In this document: in pieces, positions 26,385 to 33,757 of the stretch | Layout: the number at the start of each line of letters is the position of its first letter | Position numbering within the stretch: the stretch's first letter is position 1 | Source of the DNA: Syntrophomonadaceae bacterium | GTDB taxonomy: Bacteria > Bacillota > Dethiobacteria > DTU022 > UBA8154 | Direction of reading: 5' to 3' | Assembly (NCBI GenBank): GCA_003556225.1 | Contig: PWRN01000019.1 | Coordinates: 2,501 to 66,500 of the forward strand | Length of the DNA stretch: 64,000 nucleotides | Notes under the pieces: generated by a model | What the model was told of the DNA's origin: nothing | Databases searched by the model: none | The model's input: only the letters and a program-made list of their open reading frames with translations | Translations under genes and position numbers: made by a program

Positions 26385-27692
26385 TTAGACAACGAGAAAT
26401 CTGAGCAGCACCTTCCCTCCCACGTAGGCTCCCAGGAGCGTAAATATTCCAAAAACCCAACCATGCACCGAAAAGGATGGGATCGCGCTAAAAAATGCGC
26501 CGATGTTGCACCCCAGGGCCAGCCGCGCGCCGTATCCCATCAAAAACCCCCCGACCAGGGCCGCGATAACAAAGCGCCCCGATTTCCACTTGCGCAGCCG
26601 AAACTCTCCCGCGGCCAGGGAAGCAAGCAAGGAGCCTGCAATAATCGCCATAAAATGATAAACCATGGGGCTGTGGAGAAATTGCATCGCGGTTGGATCG
26701 GCCAGTAAACTTTTTCCCTCGCGCGCTTCCAGCAGCAGGATATTTTGGAAATAATACCAGCTTTCCGGGGATAATCCCAGCCCCTGACTCACCCATGCGG
26801 AAAAGTACGTGATCCCACTGGTGATCGCCCAGGGAGATCCCCAGAGGGAAAACAGCGCCGTGTTCAGGGTCGCCAGCAGGATGGCCCCCAAAACGTAGGG
26901 CCAGGGCTTCTTGAAAAAAACCTGGTAAAGGCTTTTCGGCTGCTTTTCTGGCCCGGGATGAGGGTTTGCAGGAGAACGCACCAGGCTGCGGGGGCTTTGC
27001 GCCAGCTTCACGATACTTGCTTTCGTGGTCTTCCAGCCCCGTTCATGACCGAGGGCCCAGAGATAAATGGCTCCCAGGACAATGAGCTGGAGCGCAATGG
27101 CCAGCGGCCAACCGAAGATTGCGGGAATAAAAAGGGCCTGGGCCCTGCTGCCAAATGCAGTCATCCACCAGCCGAGGTGATAAGCGCCGACGGATGAACC
27201 CACCAGGAACCCCAACATGGCCACCCACTGCATCAAGTAGCCTTCTCCCATACGCATCAGCATGCCCGTGGCGCATCCACCGGCAATGACCATGCCAAAT
27301 CCAAAGAGCAGCGCACCGGCCATCGTAAAAATGCCCACGGCTTTCACTTTACCCATGCTTGCGAGCAGCGCTGTCCCCGGGGTGAGGATCTCCAAGAATA
27401 GAAACCCGCAGGTACCTACGATCAAGCCGATCACCAGCGCCCGGGTTATCGCCGTATTGCCGATTAGGAAAATGTCACGAAAGGCTGCAGCAAAGCAAAA
27501 CCTGGAGCGCTGCAGCACAAACCCAAAGAGGAGGCCGAAGAACCAAAGGTATGCCGTAGTTGTCGCATAATTGAGCAAAAAAACGATCAGGCCGAGATTG
27601 AGGAGCAGAAAAGCCCATCCCCAGTTCACCTGCACGGATAGTTTTTGCGCCTGGCCCAGTGCGGCGATTCGTCCTTGGTAACCCGGCTTCAT
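26385..27692 (-). CDS. YeeE/YedE-family sulfur-compound transporter
   Basis: A 435-aa membrane protein with about ten hydrophobic segments in two repeated halves. Each half carries the YeeE/YedE signature: GFVLQRSRFCFAAAFRD and FGFGMVIAGGCATGMLMRMG in the first, FLMGYGARLALGCNIGAFFS in the second. Conserved cysteines in these segments carry thiosulfate in characterised homologues such as YeeE/TsuA; other members are linked to selenium. A TusA-like gene and a LysR gene sit next to it, supporting sulfur uptake. Start ATG 27692 with GGGGG 7 nt upstream. Confidence 0.9.
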   Translation of the reverse strand: MKPGYQGRIAALGQAQKLSVQVNWGWAFLLLNLGLIVFLLNYATTTAYLWFFGLLFGFVLQRSRFCFAAAFRDIFLIGNTAITRALVIGLIVGTCGFLFLEILTPGTALLASMGKVKAVGIFTMAGALLFGFGMVIAGGCATGMLMRMGEGYLMQWVAMLGFLVGSSVGAYHLGWWMTAFGSRAQALFIPAIFGWPLAIALQLIVLGAIYLWALGHERGWKTTKASIVKLAQSPRSLVRSPANPHPGPEKQPKSLYQVFFKKPWPYVLGAILLATLNTALFSLWGSPWAITSGITYFSAWVSQGLGLSPESWYYFQNILLLEAREGKSLLADPTAMQFLHSPMVYHFMAIIAGSLLASLAAGEFRLRKWKSGRFVIAALVGGFLMGYGARLALGCNIGAFFSAIPSFSVHGWVFGIFTLLGAYVGGKVLLRFLVV

Positions 27693-27748
27693 TTTTGATC
27701 CCCCAATGGTCCATCGTAATAACCCTTTTGCATTACGATAATTATAAC

Positions 27749-27764
27749 TTATCTTAAGCGATAA
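27749..27764. promoter_or_regulatory. Candidate LysR operator between yedE-like and lysR
   Basis: TTATC-N6-GATAA is a perfect inverted repeat in the divergent promoter region, of the T-N11-A type that LysR proteins favour. An AATTATAA-rich stretch just before it could hold a -10 box. Binding is inferred. Confidence 0.4.
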
Positions 27765-27952
27765 AACAATTCCGTTGATCCATAGCCAGAGAATTGCTTT
27801 TTTTCTCTACTTTACCGCATGAAGAAGCAGTGGTATAATAAATGCTAATGATGCAGCCATCGAGCATAATTCGCTCATTTCGCCAGCAGTTTCACGGCCG
27901 TTACCCAGCTTGCCTTCAGCGAACGGCGGAAAGGGAGAAGGGACCAACCTCG

Positions 27953-28879
27953 ATGAACTTAAACCACTTACAGGCCTTTTGCCTGGTTGTAAAAACCGGG
28001 AGCATTACCAAGGCAGCAAAAAAACTGCACATCAGCCAGCCCGCATTGAGCCTGCAGATTCAAGACCTGGAGAACAACCTGCAAACGATCCTCCTGGAGC
28101 GGAGCAATAAAGGGGTTAAGCCCACCGAGATGGGCGAGTTGGTCTTTAGTTACGGCAATAAGATTCTGAACCTGAAAGAGAACATGCAAAAAGAGATCGA
28201 GAGTTACAGCAATGCCACCATGGAAGAGTTGGGTGTAGGCGCTTCCAGCACGTTAGGCAATTTCGCCCTTCCCTGCAGCGTCTATATCTTTAAAGAAAAT
28301 TTTCCCCAGCATGATATTTTCCTGGATATTTCCAAGACCAAAACCGTGGTAGACAAACTGCTGGAAGGAACCATTGAAATCGGTGTGATAGAAGGGCCCC
28401 TGATTAATTCCTTAAAAGAGTTGATCCTGAGTGAGGGCCTCAAAGTAAAGAAAATTGCCCAGGATGAGCTTACGTTAATCGCTCCCTACAACGAACAATG
28501 GCAGAATACGACTGAAATATCCAGGGAAGAACTTTTTCAATTGAAATTTGTCCTCATGGATGAGGGAAGCGGCATACGAGAAACTATTGAAGAGACCTTG
28601 CAGGAAAAAGACATCTTGATGGGCCAGCTCAATATCGCCCTGGAGTTAAACAGCATCAATGCGATTGTATCGGCGGTGGCTGCAGAAAAAGGGGTCTCGT
28701 TTCTTCCCAAGATGGCCTTACGCAGAGAGCTCAGGCACCGCACCTTAAAAGCCGTCAAGGTGCAGGGCATAACCTTTCCCCACAGCATTTACCTCATCTA
28801 CCATCAAAGCAATATTAAACCCGGCCTATCTGCAAATTTTTTAAATTTTTTAGCCTCCAAGGACCGGGGATTTTGTTAA
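27953..28879 (+). CDS. LysR-family transcriptional regulator
   Basis: A 308-aa LysR regulator: N-terminal winged helix (about 1-60, LNHLQAFCLVVKTGSITKAA, KKLHISQPALSLQIQDLE) and a two-lobe effector domain (about 90-300). Divergent from the yedE-like gene, the classical position for its own target. I used ATG 27953 because the protein then starts exactly at the HTH; an upstream frame to 27842 has no matching sequence. The co-inducer is unknown; a sulfur compound would suit the context. A shared terminator separates it from tusA. Confidence 0.92.
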   Translation: MNLNHLQAFCLVVKTGSITKAAKKLHISQPALSLQIQDLENNLQTILLERSNKGVKPTEMGELVFSYGNKILNLKENMQKEIESYSNATMEELGVGASSTLGNFALPCSVYIFKENFPQHDIFLDISKTKTVVDKLLEGTIEIGVIEGPLINSLKELILSEGLKVKKIAQDELTLIAPYNEQWQNTTEISREELFQLKFVLMDEGSGIRETIEETLQEKDILMGQLNIALELNSINAIVSAVAAEKGVSFLPKMALRRELRHRTLKAVKVQGITFPHSIYLIYHQSNIKPGLSANFLNFLASKDRGFC

Positions 28880-28911
28880 ACCTACCCCTCAGTTCATGAA
28901 GATAAAACATT

Positions 28912-28942
28912 AAAAATGAAGGCCTAAAAGCCTTCATTTTTT
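28912..28942. terminator. Bidirectional terminator between lysR and tusA-like
   Basis: AAAATGAAGGC and GCCTTCATTTT form an 11-bp stem with a 6-nt loop, with A-run on one side and T-run on the other. It overlaps the last codon of the tusA-like gene and ends both convergent transcripts. Confidence 0.9.
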
Positions 28943-29161
28943 CGTGATCTCGATTTGCCAGATTCCTTCTTCAACTTCCGTGATCTTGCAGGGGTAAGAC
29001 AGCTTCTTTTCGAAATGTCCGGTCACACTTTGAATCGAACAGCTGTGATCCGTTTCCAGGATCACACATTCGCCCGCCTTGATCTTTTTCAGCATCTTTT
29101 CCGCCCGTATGATCGGGATGGGACACATCTCCCCCAGGGCATCGATAAAGTGTTCCATCAA
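28934..29161 (-). CDS. TusA/SirA-like sulfur carrier protein
   Basis: A 75-aa protein with the TusA core: DALGEMCPIPIIRAEKMLKK, where the Cys of CPIP is the sulfur-carrying residue, and the two-layer alpha/beta pattern to the end. TusA proteins accept persulfide sulfur from transporters or desulfurases. Being near a YeeE/YedE gene is a recurring arrangement. Its recipient here is not known; delivery to a sulfur-converting enzyme or to cofactor/tRNA thiolation is possible. Confidence 0.9.
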   Translation of the reverse strand: MMEHFIDALGEMCPIPIIRAEKMLKKIKAGECVILETDHSCSIQSVTGHFEKKLSYPCKITEVEEGIWQIEITKK

Positions 29162-29296
29162 CCCGGCCTCCCCGGTCGTGTTCTAAAGCGACTCTTGTAA
29201 GTTTGATCTGCAAATCGGGAGCACTACATATACTTAAACGCAAGTTAAGGATTTTGTCAACAGGTATGATTTTCCTTGTTCCAGGGAAAACTAAAC

Positions 29297-29329
29297 CTGG
29301 AGAAGGCCTGCCAGGCAGGCCTTCTCCAG
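29297..29329 (-). terminator. Terminator of the echA transcript
   Basis: CTGGAGAAGGCCTGCC and its complement form a near-perfect 16-bp stem with a very short loop, 30 bp after the enoyl-CoA hydratase stop; TTTAGTTTT follows on the minus strand. Confidence 0.75.
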
Positions 29330-29359
29330 ATGAAGCCTTTTCTTAAATAAGCGGAATTC

Positions 29360-30145
29360 CTACTTGTGCTTGAGATTCGCCTGCCGTTTTTCCAGAAACG
29401 CGTTTACGCCCTCCGTAACATCCTCTGTTTGGAATACCCGGTCAAAGAGATCTTGTTCGACTTTCAAGCCTTCGGCCTGGGTCATGTTCACGCCCCGGTT
29501 AACCGTTTCTTTAATCAACCTGATGGCAGCCCCGGCCCGGGAAGCCAAAAGATTGGCGTACTCCTTACTGGAGGATAGCACTTCTTCGTGGGAAACAACC
29601 TTGTTCACCAGGCCAATTCTCCATGCTTCTTCTGCGGAGAGCGGGTCGCCGGAATACATGATTTCTTTCGCCTTGGATGGTCCTACGAGCCGAGGGAGCC
29701 TTTGTGTCCCTCCGCCTCCGGGGAAAAGGGCCAGTTTAATCTCCGGCAGACCCAGCATTGCTTTTTCGGAAGCGATGCGGATGTCAAAGGCCAAAGCCAG
29801 CTCCAATCCCCCGCCCAGGGTAAAACCGTTAATCGCCGCAATAGTTGGCATGGGCAGATCCTCCAGGTACTGGAGAACACCGTGGAGCAAGTTGGTAAAA
29901 GGATAGGTTGACCCGGGCACACCGATAAATCCAGGAAATTCTTTGATATCTGCTCCGGCCATGAATGCTTTCTCTCCTGCGCCCGTGAGAACCAGGGCGC
30001 GGCATTCCGGGTTTTCATTAATCTCCTGCAGGCACTCCATCAACTCCGCAGCAACCTTGGAACTCATCACATTCATTGGAGGATTGTCGTTTACGACAAA
30101 GGCAATATTCCCTTCTTGGGTCCAGTTGACAAAATCTCTAGCCAT
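29360..30145 (-). CDS. Enoyl-CoA hydratase/isomerase family protein (crotonase)
   Basis: A 261-aa crotonase-fold enzyme. The oxyanion-hole segment is AGADIKEFPGF (about 63-73) with a second GGGLELALAFDIRIA (about 108-122). The catalytic Glu positions are covered by LPEIKLALFPGGGGTQRL. Its likely reaction is hydration of a 2-enoyl-CoA, as in beta-oxidation or butyrate-type pathways. The former partner hbd, just upstream on the same strand, is deleted. ATG 30145 with AAAGGGG upstream is preferred to GTG 30151. Confidence 0.9.
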   Translation of the reverse strand: MARDFVNWTQEGNIAFVVNDNPPMNVMSSKVAAELMECLQEINENPECRALVLTGAGEKAFMAGADIKEFPGFIGVPGSTYPFTNLLHGVLQYLEDLPMPTIAAINGFTLGGGLELALAFDIRIASEKAMLGLPEIKLALFPGGGGTQRLPRLVGPSKAKEIMYSGDPLSAEEAWRIGLVNKVVSHEEVLSSSKEYANLLASRAGAAIRLIKETVNRGVNMTQAEGLKVEQDLFDRVFQTEDVTEGVNAFLEKRQANLKHK

Positions 30146-30162
30146 GATCACGGCCCCTTTCT

Positions 30163-30428
30163 TTATTGGTATTCGTAAAATCCTTTACCCGTTTTTCGAC
30201 CGAAGTGACCGGCTCTAACGAGTTTTCTCAGCAAGGTGCAGGCCCTGTACTTAGAGTCCCCTGTTTCTTTGTGCAGGGTATCGATAACCATCAGTAATGT
30301 GTCCAGGCCAACCAGGTCTGCCAGGGCCAATCATTCAAAAGAACATCGAAACCTGCCTGTGCAGCCACCTGGGCAATACCGCTGCCCATTAACCCTGCTC
30401 CCACGACTCCAATTTTATTTAATGCCAT
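30163..30428 (-). pseudogene. hbd: 3-hydroxyacyl-CoA dehydrogenase, large internal deletion
   Basis: The minus strand begins [20 protein letters not shown], the Rossmann start of 3-hydroxyacyl-CoA dehydrogenase, and continues [11 protein letters not shown]. After LLN the frame jumps. In the next frame it reads [17 protein letters not shown] and ends TGKGFYEYQ, the normal C-terminal end of the family. About 200 codons are missing and a frameshift was introduced, so no active dehydrogenase can be made. It lies just upstream of the crotonase gene, the usual partner. Confidence 0.9.
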
Positions 30429-30643
30429 CACATACCCTCTCCCCGGATTCCATTTAAGATAAGTTCATTTCCACGATAAAACCCCGTGAGGCCCAAGGTT
30501 TTCCCAATATGATCCAACCGACCTGCCCCGCTACCTCAGAAACCACCCCCATCAAAGCGAAATCAAAACTTTTCCTCTTTTCAATATTCTACAAAACCTT
30601 CTTTTTCCCTGCCAGCGATAAGACACTTGACTGCTTCGGGTTA

Positions 30644-30672
30644 TTGATTTTTGTCCGGGTCTGTGCTATATT
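30644..30672 (+). promoter_or_regulatory. Promoter of tRNA-Leu(GAG)
   Basis: TTGATT (30644-30649) and TATATT (30667-30672) with a 17-nt spacer lie 32 nt before the tRNA 5' end. Confidence 0.65.
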
Positions 30673-30704
30673 AATCAACAGCAACGCCTTTTGGAAGCGA
30701 ACAT

Positions 30705-30789
30705 GTCGGGGTGGCGGAATAGGCAGACGCGCACGGTTGAGGGCCGTGTGGTTAACACCATGTGGGTTCGACTCCCATCCCCGACACCA
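30705..30789 (+). tRNA. tRNA-Leu (GAG)
   Basis: An 85-nt class II tRNA: acceptor GTCGGGG pairing CCCCGAC, anticodon GAG in CACGGTTGAGGGCCGTG, T arm GGTTCGACTCC and an encoded CCA. It stands alone on the plus strand. Confidence 0.96.
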
Positions 30790-30802
30790 GGAATTTATTC
30801 CC

Positions 30803-30835
30803 AAAAAAGAGCTGGCAGTCACTTGCCAGCTCTTT
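30803..30835. terminator. Bidirectional terminator after tRNA-Leu and the methyltransferase gene
   Basis: GAGCTGGCA and TGCCAGCTC form a 9-bp stem with a 6-nt loop. TCTTTCC follows on plus and six T residues on minus, so it ends the tRNA and the convergent gene at 30819. Confidence 0.88.
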
Positions 30836-31475
30836 CCATTACACAGAGATTCTTGGAGTCGATCATTAACACGCGAAAACCCAGCCTGTCAGCGAGCACC
30901 TCAAAGGTTTGAGGCTGGAAAAAGGAAATATGGGTAGGGTCATGCCTGTACCACCAGTTCTTAAATGCGCTGGCTTCCCCGGGGTGAAAAAGGGTCATAA
31001 CGGCCAGGATCCCGCATGGGTTTAGGTGATCCCTGAGCAGCCTTGCCGTTTCCAGCGGATCTTTGAGGTGCTCAAAGACTTCGGTAGCCGTGATCAGGTC
31101 ATAGCTCTTCTGCTCGCAGATCGTTTCCGGGTAAAAATAGGGATCGTAAATATCGACTTCGAACCCCCTCCGCTTGAGCAATTCGGCCAAAACGGGGCCT
31201 GGACCGCAGCCAAAATCCAAGACTCGCTTGATCCGTTCCTGGTAGGGAAGAATGGTTTTACTGATGAACGCTTCAAACATATTGACATAGCCTTCGTTTT
31301 CCAGGGTGTTGTTATGCTGCTTGTAGAGAGCGATCTCCTTTTCGGGAGAAACAATCTCTTTCTCATCAATAAAGATATATTGGCACCTGCTGCAGTGGAA
31401 ATAAAAGATTTTAAATTTTTCATCCCAGAGGGGCCTCGCCCCTGCTGCACAAATTTTACAGCGCCTTGTTTCCAC
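30819..31475 (-). CDS. SAM-dependent methyltransferase with N-terminal zinc ribbon
   Basis: A 218-aa protein. Residues about 6-36 contain CKIC and CSRC, a zinc-ribbon pair. The methyltransferase domain has VLDFGCGPGPVLAELL (motif I), VDIYDPYF and DLITATEVFEHLKDP. The overall layout is that of Methyltransf_23-type proteins with a zinc-ribbon head (often sugar or lipid modifying), but the substrate is not deducible. Confidence 0.85.
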   Translation of the reverse strand: METRRCKICAAGARPLWDEKFKIFYFHCSRCQYIFIDEKEIVSPEKEIALYKQHNNTLENEGYVNMFEAFISKTILPYQERIKRVLDFGCGPGPVLAELLKRRGFEVDIYDPYFYPETICEQKSYDLITATEVFEHLKDPLETARLLRDHLNPCGILAVMTLFHPGEASAFKNWWYRHDPTHISFFQPQTFEVLADRLGFRVLMIDSKNLCVMERAGK

Positions 31476-31631
31476 CCCACGTCCCCCTTACACGAACAAA
31501 AAAATAATTGGAATGAGCGACCCGGCAGCGAAACCCGGCGCCCTTTTCCAATCTGCACACTTCCCGGGTTCCGTACTGAACCCGGCAAACCTCTTCTCCA
31601 TGCTATGAGGAGCGCAAGATAAACAAGAACC

Positions 31632-32759
31632 TTAGCGCAAATGTTCGTTTAAAGAGAAGCTCCGAAAAATGTTTTCCTTCAATCTCACCAGGAAAGATGC
31701 CGGCTGAATTTCCTTTTTTACGGACTCTTCGCCCGCCAGAAGCTCGGCAATTTCAAAAAAGTTGCGGGCTGCTTCATGCCGGGGGTGCTTCAGGATAAAC
31801 GGTTCCTGCTTCTTGATTGAACGCAAAACCGCCTTGCTGTTGGGTATATGACCCAAAAATTCGACATGAACATCCAGAAACTGCCGGGAAGCGGAGTTGA
31901 TGGCTGTCCAGATTAAATGCGCTTCATCTGATTTTTCCGTTTTGTTCACAACGAGCTTCAAGCGGCTTTTGATCTCGAAGAAAGCCAGCACCTTGATCAG
32001 GGCATAAACATCCATGATCACGTGGGGTTCCGGGGAAGCCACCAAGACAATTTCGTCTGCTGCCATTAAAAAATTCGTCACATTGCGGGAAACCCCCGCC
32101 CCGGTATCCAGCAAAAGGAAGTCCGCCATGTTGTTCAAGTTGTTAAAAGCAGCGATGAGACGGCTAAATTGCCATTCTTTCAGGTTTGCCAGGTTTTGTA
32201 AACCCGAGCCGCCCGGCACCAGCAGTACTCCTTCCGGCCCTTTGACCAGGATATCCTCAATTTCCTTTTCCCCTTTGAGGATGTGGTTCAGGTTATACGG
32301 CGCCTCCAGGTTAAGCAGGGTATCGATATCCGCCGTTCCCAAATCGGCATCGATCAAGCAGCATTTTTTCCCCAGGAGTTGGAGACCCAGGGCAACGTTG
32401 ATGATCACCGTGCTCTTTCCCACCCCGCCTTTTCCGCTGCTGAAGGCGATCACGCGAACGCCTGCTTTTTTATTCCCTTTTCCACGGGAAATCGCACCCG
32501 GCCTGGCGATGGTTAGCGTGCGCAAACCCCGAAAATTCCTGTCCAGCACTTCCGTCGTAAATTTACGATCACTGCCTTGTAAGAATTCGATGTCGATAAT
32601 GGTGCTGATCGGCAGGGGAACAAAACGCTTCCCGTCTTCGGGCATGGCGATAATCCAGGAATTTTCGCCGCGGGTTAACACTCTGGTGAGGTAAGGACCT
32701 TTATAAATGGGATTATGAGGGATGATCCGAATTTCCTGCTCGTTATCTTCAACTCTCAA
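31632..32759 (-). CDS. YcgR-N/PilZN-like domain fused to FlhG/MinD-type ATPase
   Basis: A 375-aa two-part protein. Residues about 1-90 (IRIIPHNPIYKGPYLTRVLT, WIIAMPEDGKRFVPL) look like the YcgR-N beta-barrel that precedes PilZ domains in flagellar brakes. Residues about 100-345 are a ParA/MinD ATPase of FlhG type: deviant Walker A SSGKGGVGKSTVIINVALG, LIDADLGTADIDTLL, and LLLDTGAGVSRNV. The C-terminal tail has an amphipathic FLVRLKENIFRSF helix that could bind membrane. No flagellar gene is in the window. It is preceded by a structured leader and a small ORF. Confidence 0.82.
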   Translation of the reverse strand: MRVEDNEQEIRIIPHNPIYKGPYLTRVLTRGENSWIIAMPEDGKRFVPLPISTIIDIEFLQGSDRKFTTEVLDRNFRGLRTLTIARPGAISRGKGNKKAGVRVIAFSSGKGGVGKSTVIINVALGLQLLGKKCCLIDADLGTADIDTLLNLEAPYNLNHILKGEKEIEDILVKGPEGVLLVPGGSGLQNLANLKEWQFSRLIAAFNNLNNMADFLLLDTGAGVSRNVTNFLMAADEIVLVASPEPHVIMDVYALIKVLAFFEIKSRLKLVVNKTEKSDEAHLIWTAINSASRQFLDVHVEFLGHIPNSKAVLRSIKKQEPFILKHPRHEAARNFFEIAELLAGEESVKKEIQPASFLVRLKENIFRSFSLNEHLR

Positions 32760-32861
32760 ATTTCATTTTCTTCCTCTCCCAATTTCTACGTATACATTTC
32801 CATAGAAGGGCCTTTTTTTCCTGTTATTTTAAAAGAATTATCAACAAATTTTTCTTCAACC

Positions 32862-32976
32862 AAAAAAAGGAAGCCCGCCTCCGTGTGATCAAGCGCTCCT
32901 AGAACCTTAACGGTTTCAATCTCGAGGCAGCCGATCTCTTGATGCCCGCTCGTGGCGGCCTGCTAGGAAGGCTTCC
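32862..32976 (-). ncRNA. Structured RNA with terminator, in the leader of the FlhG-like gene
   Basis: On the minus strand a nested fold is visible: GGAAGCC with GGCTTCC at the base, then CCGCC with GGCGG, then ATCAAG with CTTGAT, and an inner hairpin GAAACC-GTTAA-GGTTC. Seven T residues end it at 32862-32868. It overlaps the stop codon of the small ORF and ends 103 nt before the FlhG-like start. It may be a riboswitch-like attenuator or simply a long terminator. I could not match it to a known class (GEMM, TPP, SAM, ykkC and ZTP motifs absent). Confidence 0.45.
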
Positions 32977-33130
32977 CTTCTTTTTTTTGCTTTTGCAGTT
33001 TTTCCAGCTCTAATTCTAAGTCTTCCAGTTCCTGGACCTGGGCCGGCTTAACCGAGTGAAAAGGCCAGCGTTTTTTTACGTCCTCTATTTTTCGAGCAAG
33101 CTCTTCCATGCGCTCGTCTATGGACGCCAT
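32963..33130 (-). CDS. 55-aa acidic/basic helical small protein, unknown
   Basis: A short ORF from ATG 33130, with a strong AGGAGG 10 nt upstream, to TAG. It encodes MASIDERMEELARKIEDVKK, then RWPFHSVKPAQVQELEDLEL, and a lysine-rich coiled-coil end. Heptad-like ELE/ELEKL spacing suggests a coiled coil. The good ribosome-binding site and codon content make it a likely gene. Function unknown. Confidence 0.7.
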   Translation of the reverse strand: MASIDERMEELARKIEDVKKRWPFHSVKPAQVQELEDLELELEKLQKQKKEGKPS

Positions 33131-33289
33131 AGCGTTCACACCTCCTTGTCGGCGCTGTGCAGGCGCTGCTTTGCTGTAGATTAAATGCCCAGTTTCACCG
33201 GGATGGTTCCTATGAAAGTTTTTGATGTTTTACGATTCATGGCATGATAGAATAAAAAACAAGAACATAGACGGGAAGGATGAAGAGCC

Positions 33290-33757
33290 ATGAATTCATT
33301 TACGGAAACTTACGCTGATGTCCTGTACCTCTTGCAAAAAGAAAAGCTCTGTTCTCTGGCAACCAGTTATGGCGATAACCCCCATGTTTGCCTGATGAAT
33401 TTTACGTACCTGGTAGAAGAGGACCTGATTATTCTCAGCAGCCGCACGAATACAACCAAGGTGCTCCACATGGAAAAAAATCCTTCTGTGGCCCTATTGT
33501 TGTACAGCCTGGGAGGGCAAGGCGAAGAATCAAAGAGCTGTACCCTCTATGGAAAAGCAACCATTCTGCCCGCGGAAAACGATCGTTTTTACCGGGAAGC
33601 CCATCACAAAAATCATCCTGCCATGGGCACCTTCATTACGGGTGAAAACATCTCTATTATTATCGTACGCATTGAACATGCGGCCTTATCTGATCAGGCA
33701 GACCATGTCCAAACCTGGTCTGCCGCCCCAAATTTCAAACATGATTCCTCAACATGA
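33290..33757 (+). CDS. Pyridoxamine 5'-phosphate oxidase-family FMN-binding protein
   Basis: A 155-aa split-barrel flavin-binding protein. YLLQKEKLCSLATSYGDNPH and LIILSSRTNTTKVLHMEKNP match the FMN-contacting first half of the family, and GKATILPAENDRFY the second. Proteins of this type bind FMN, F420 or heme; substrates are mostly unknown. It ends inside the convergent TudS-like gene (23-bp overlap). Confidence 0.82.
   Translation: MNSFTETYADVLYLLQKEKLCSLATSYGDNPHVCLMNFTYLVEEDLIILSSRTNTTKVLHMEKNPSVALLLYSLGGQGEESKSCTLYGKATILPAENDRFYREAHHKNHPAMGTFITGENISIIIVRIEHAALSDQADHVQTWSAAPNFKHDSST

Larger units (their letters stand above)
32760..33289. other. Intergenic region with structured RNA and small ORF
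   Basis: Between the FlhG-like gene and the PNPOx gene lie, on the minus strand, the 55-aa ORF (32963-33130) and a structured element with a T-run (32862-32976). 33131-33289 holds a likely promoter zone for both directions, with no confident boxes. Confidence 0.5.

Noticed and set aside
32862-32976. 6S RNA, c-di-GMP (GEMM) or other named riboswitch
   Set aside because: The conserved core motifs of these classes are missing and the element is too short for 6S; it is listed only as a structured RNA of unknown type.
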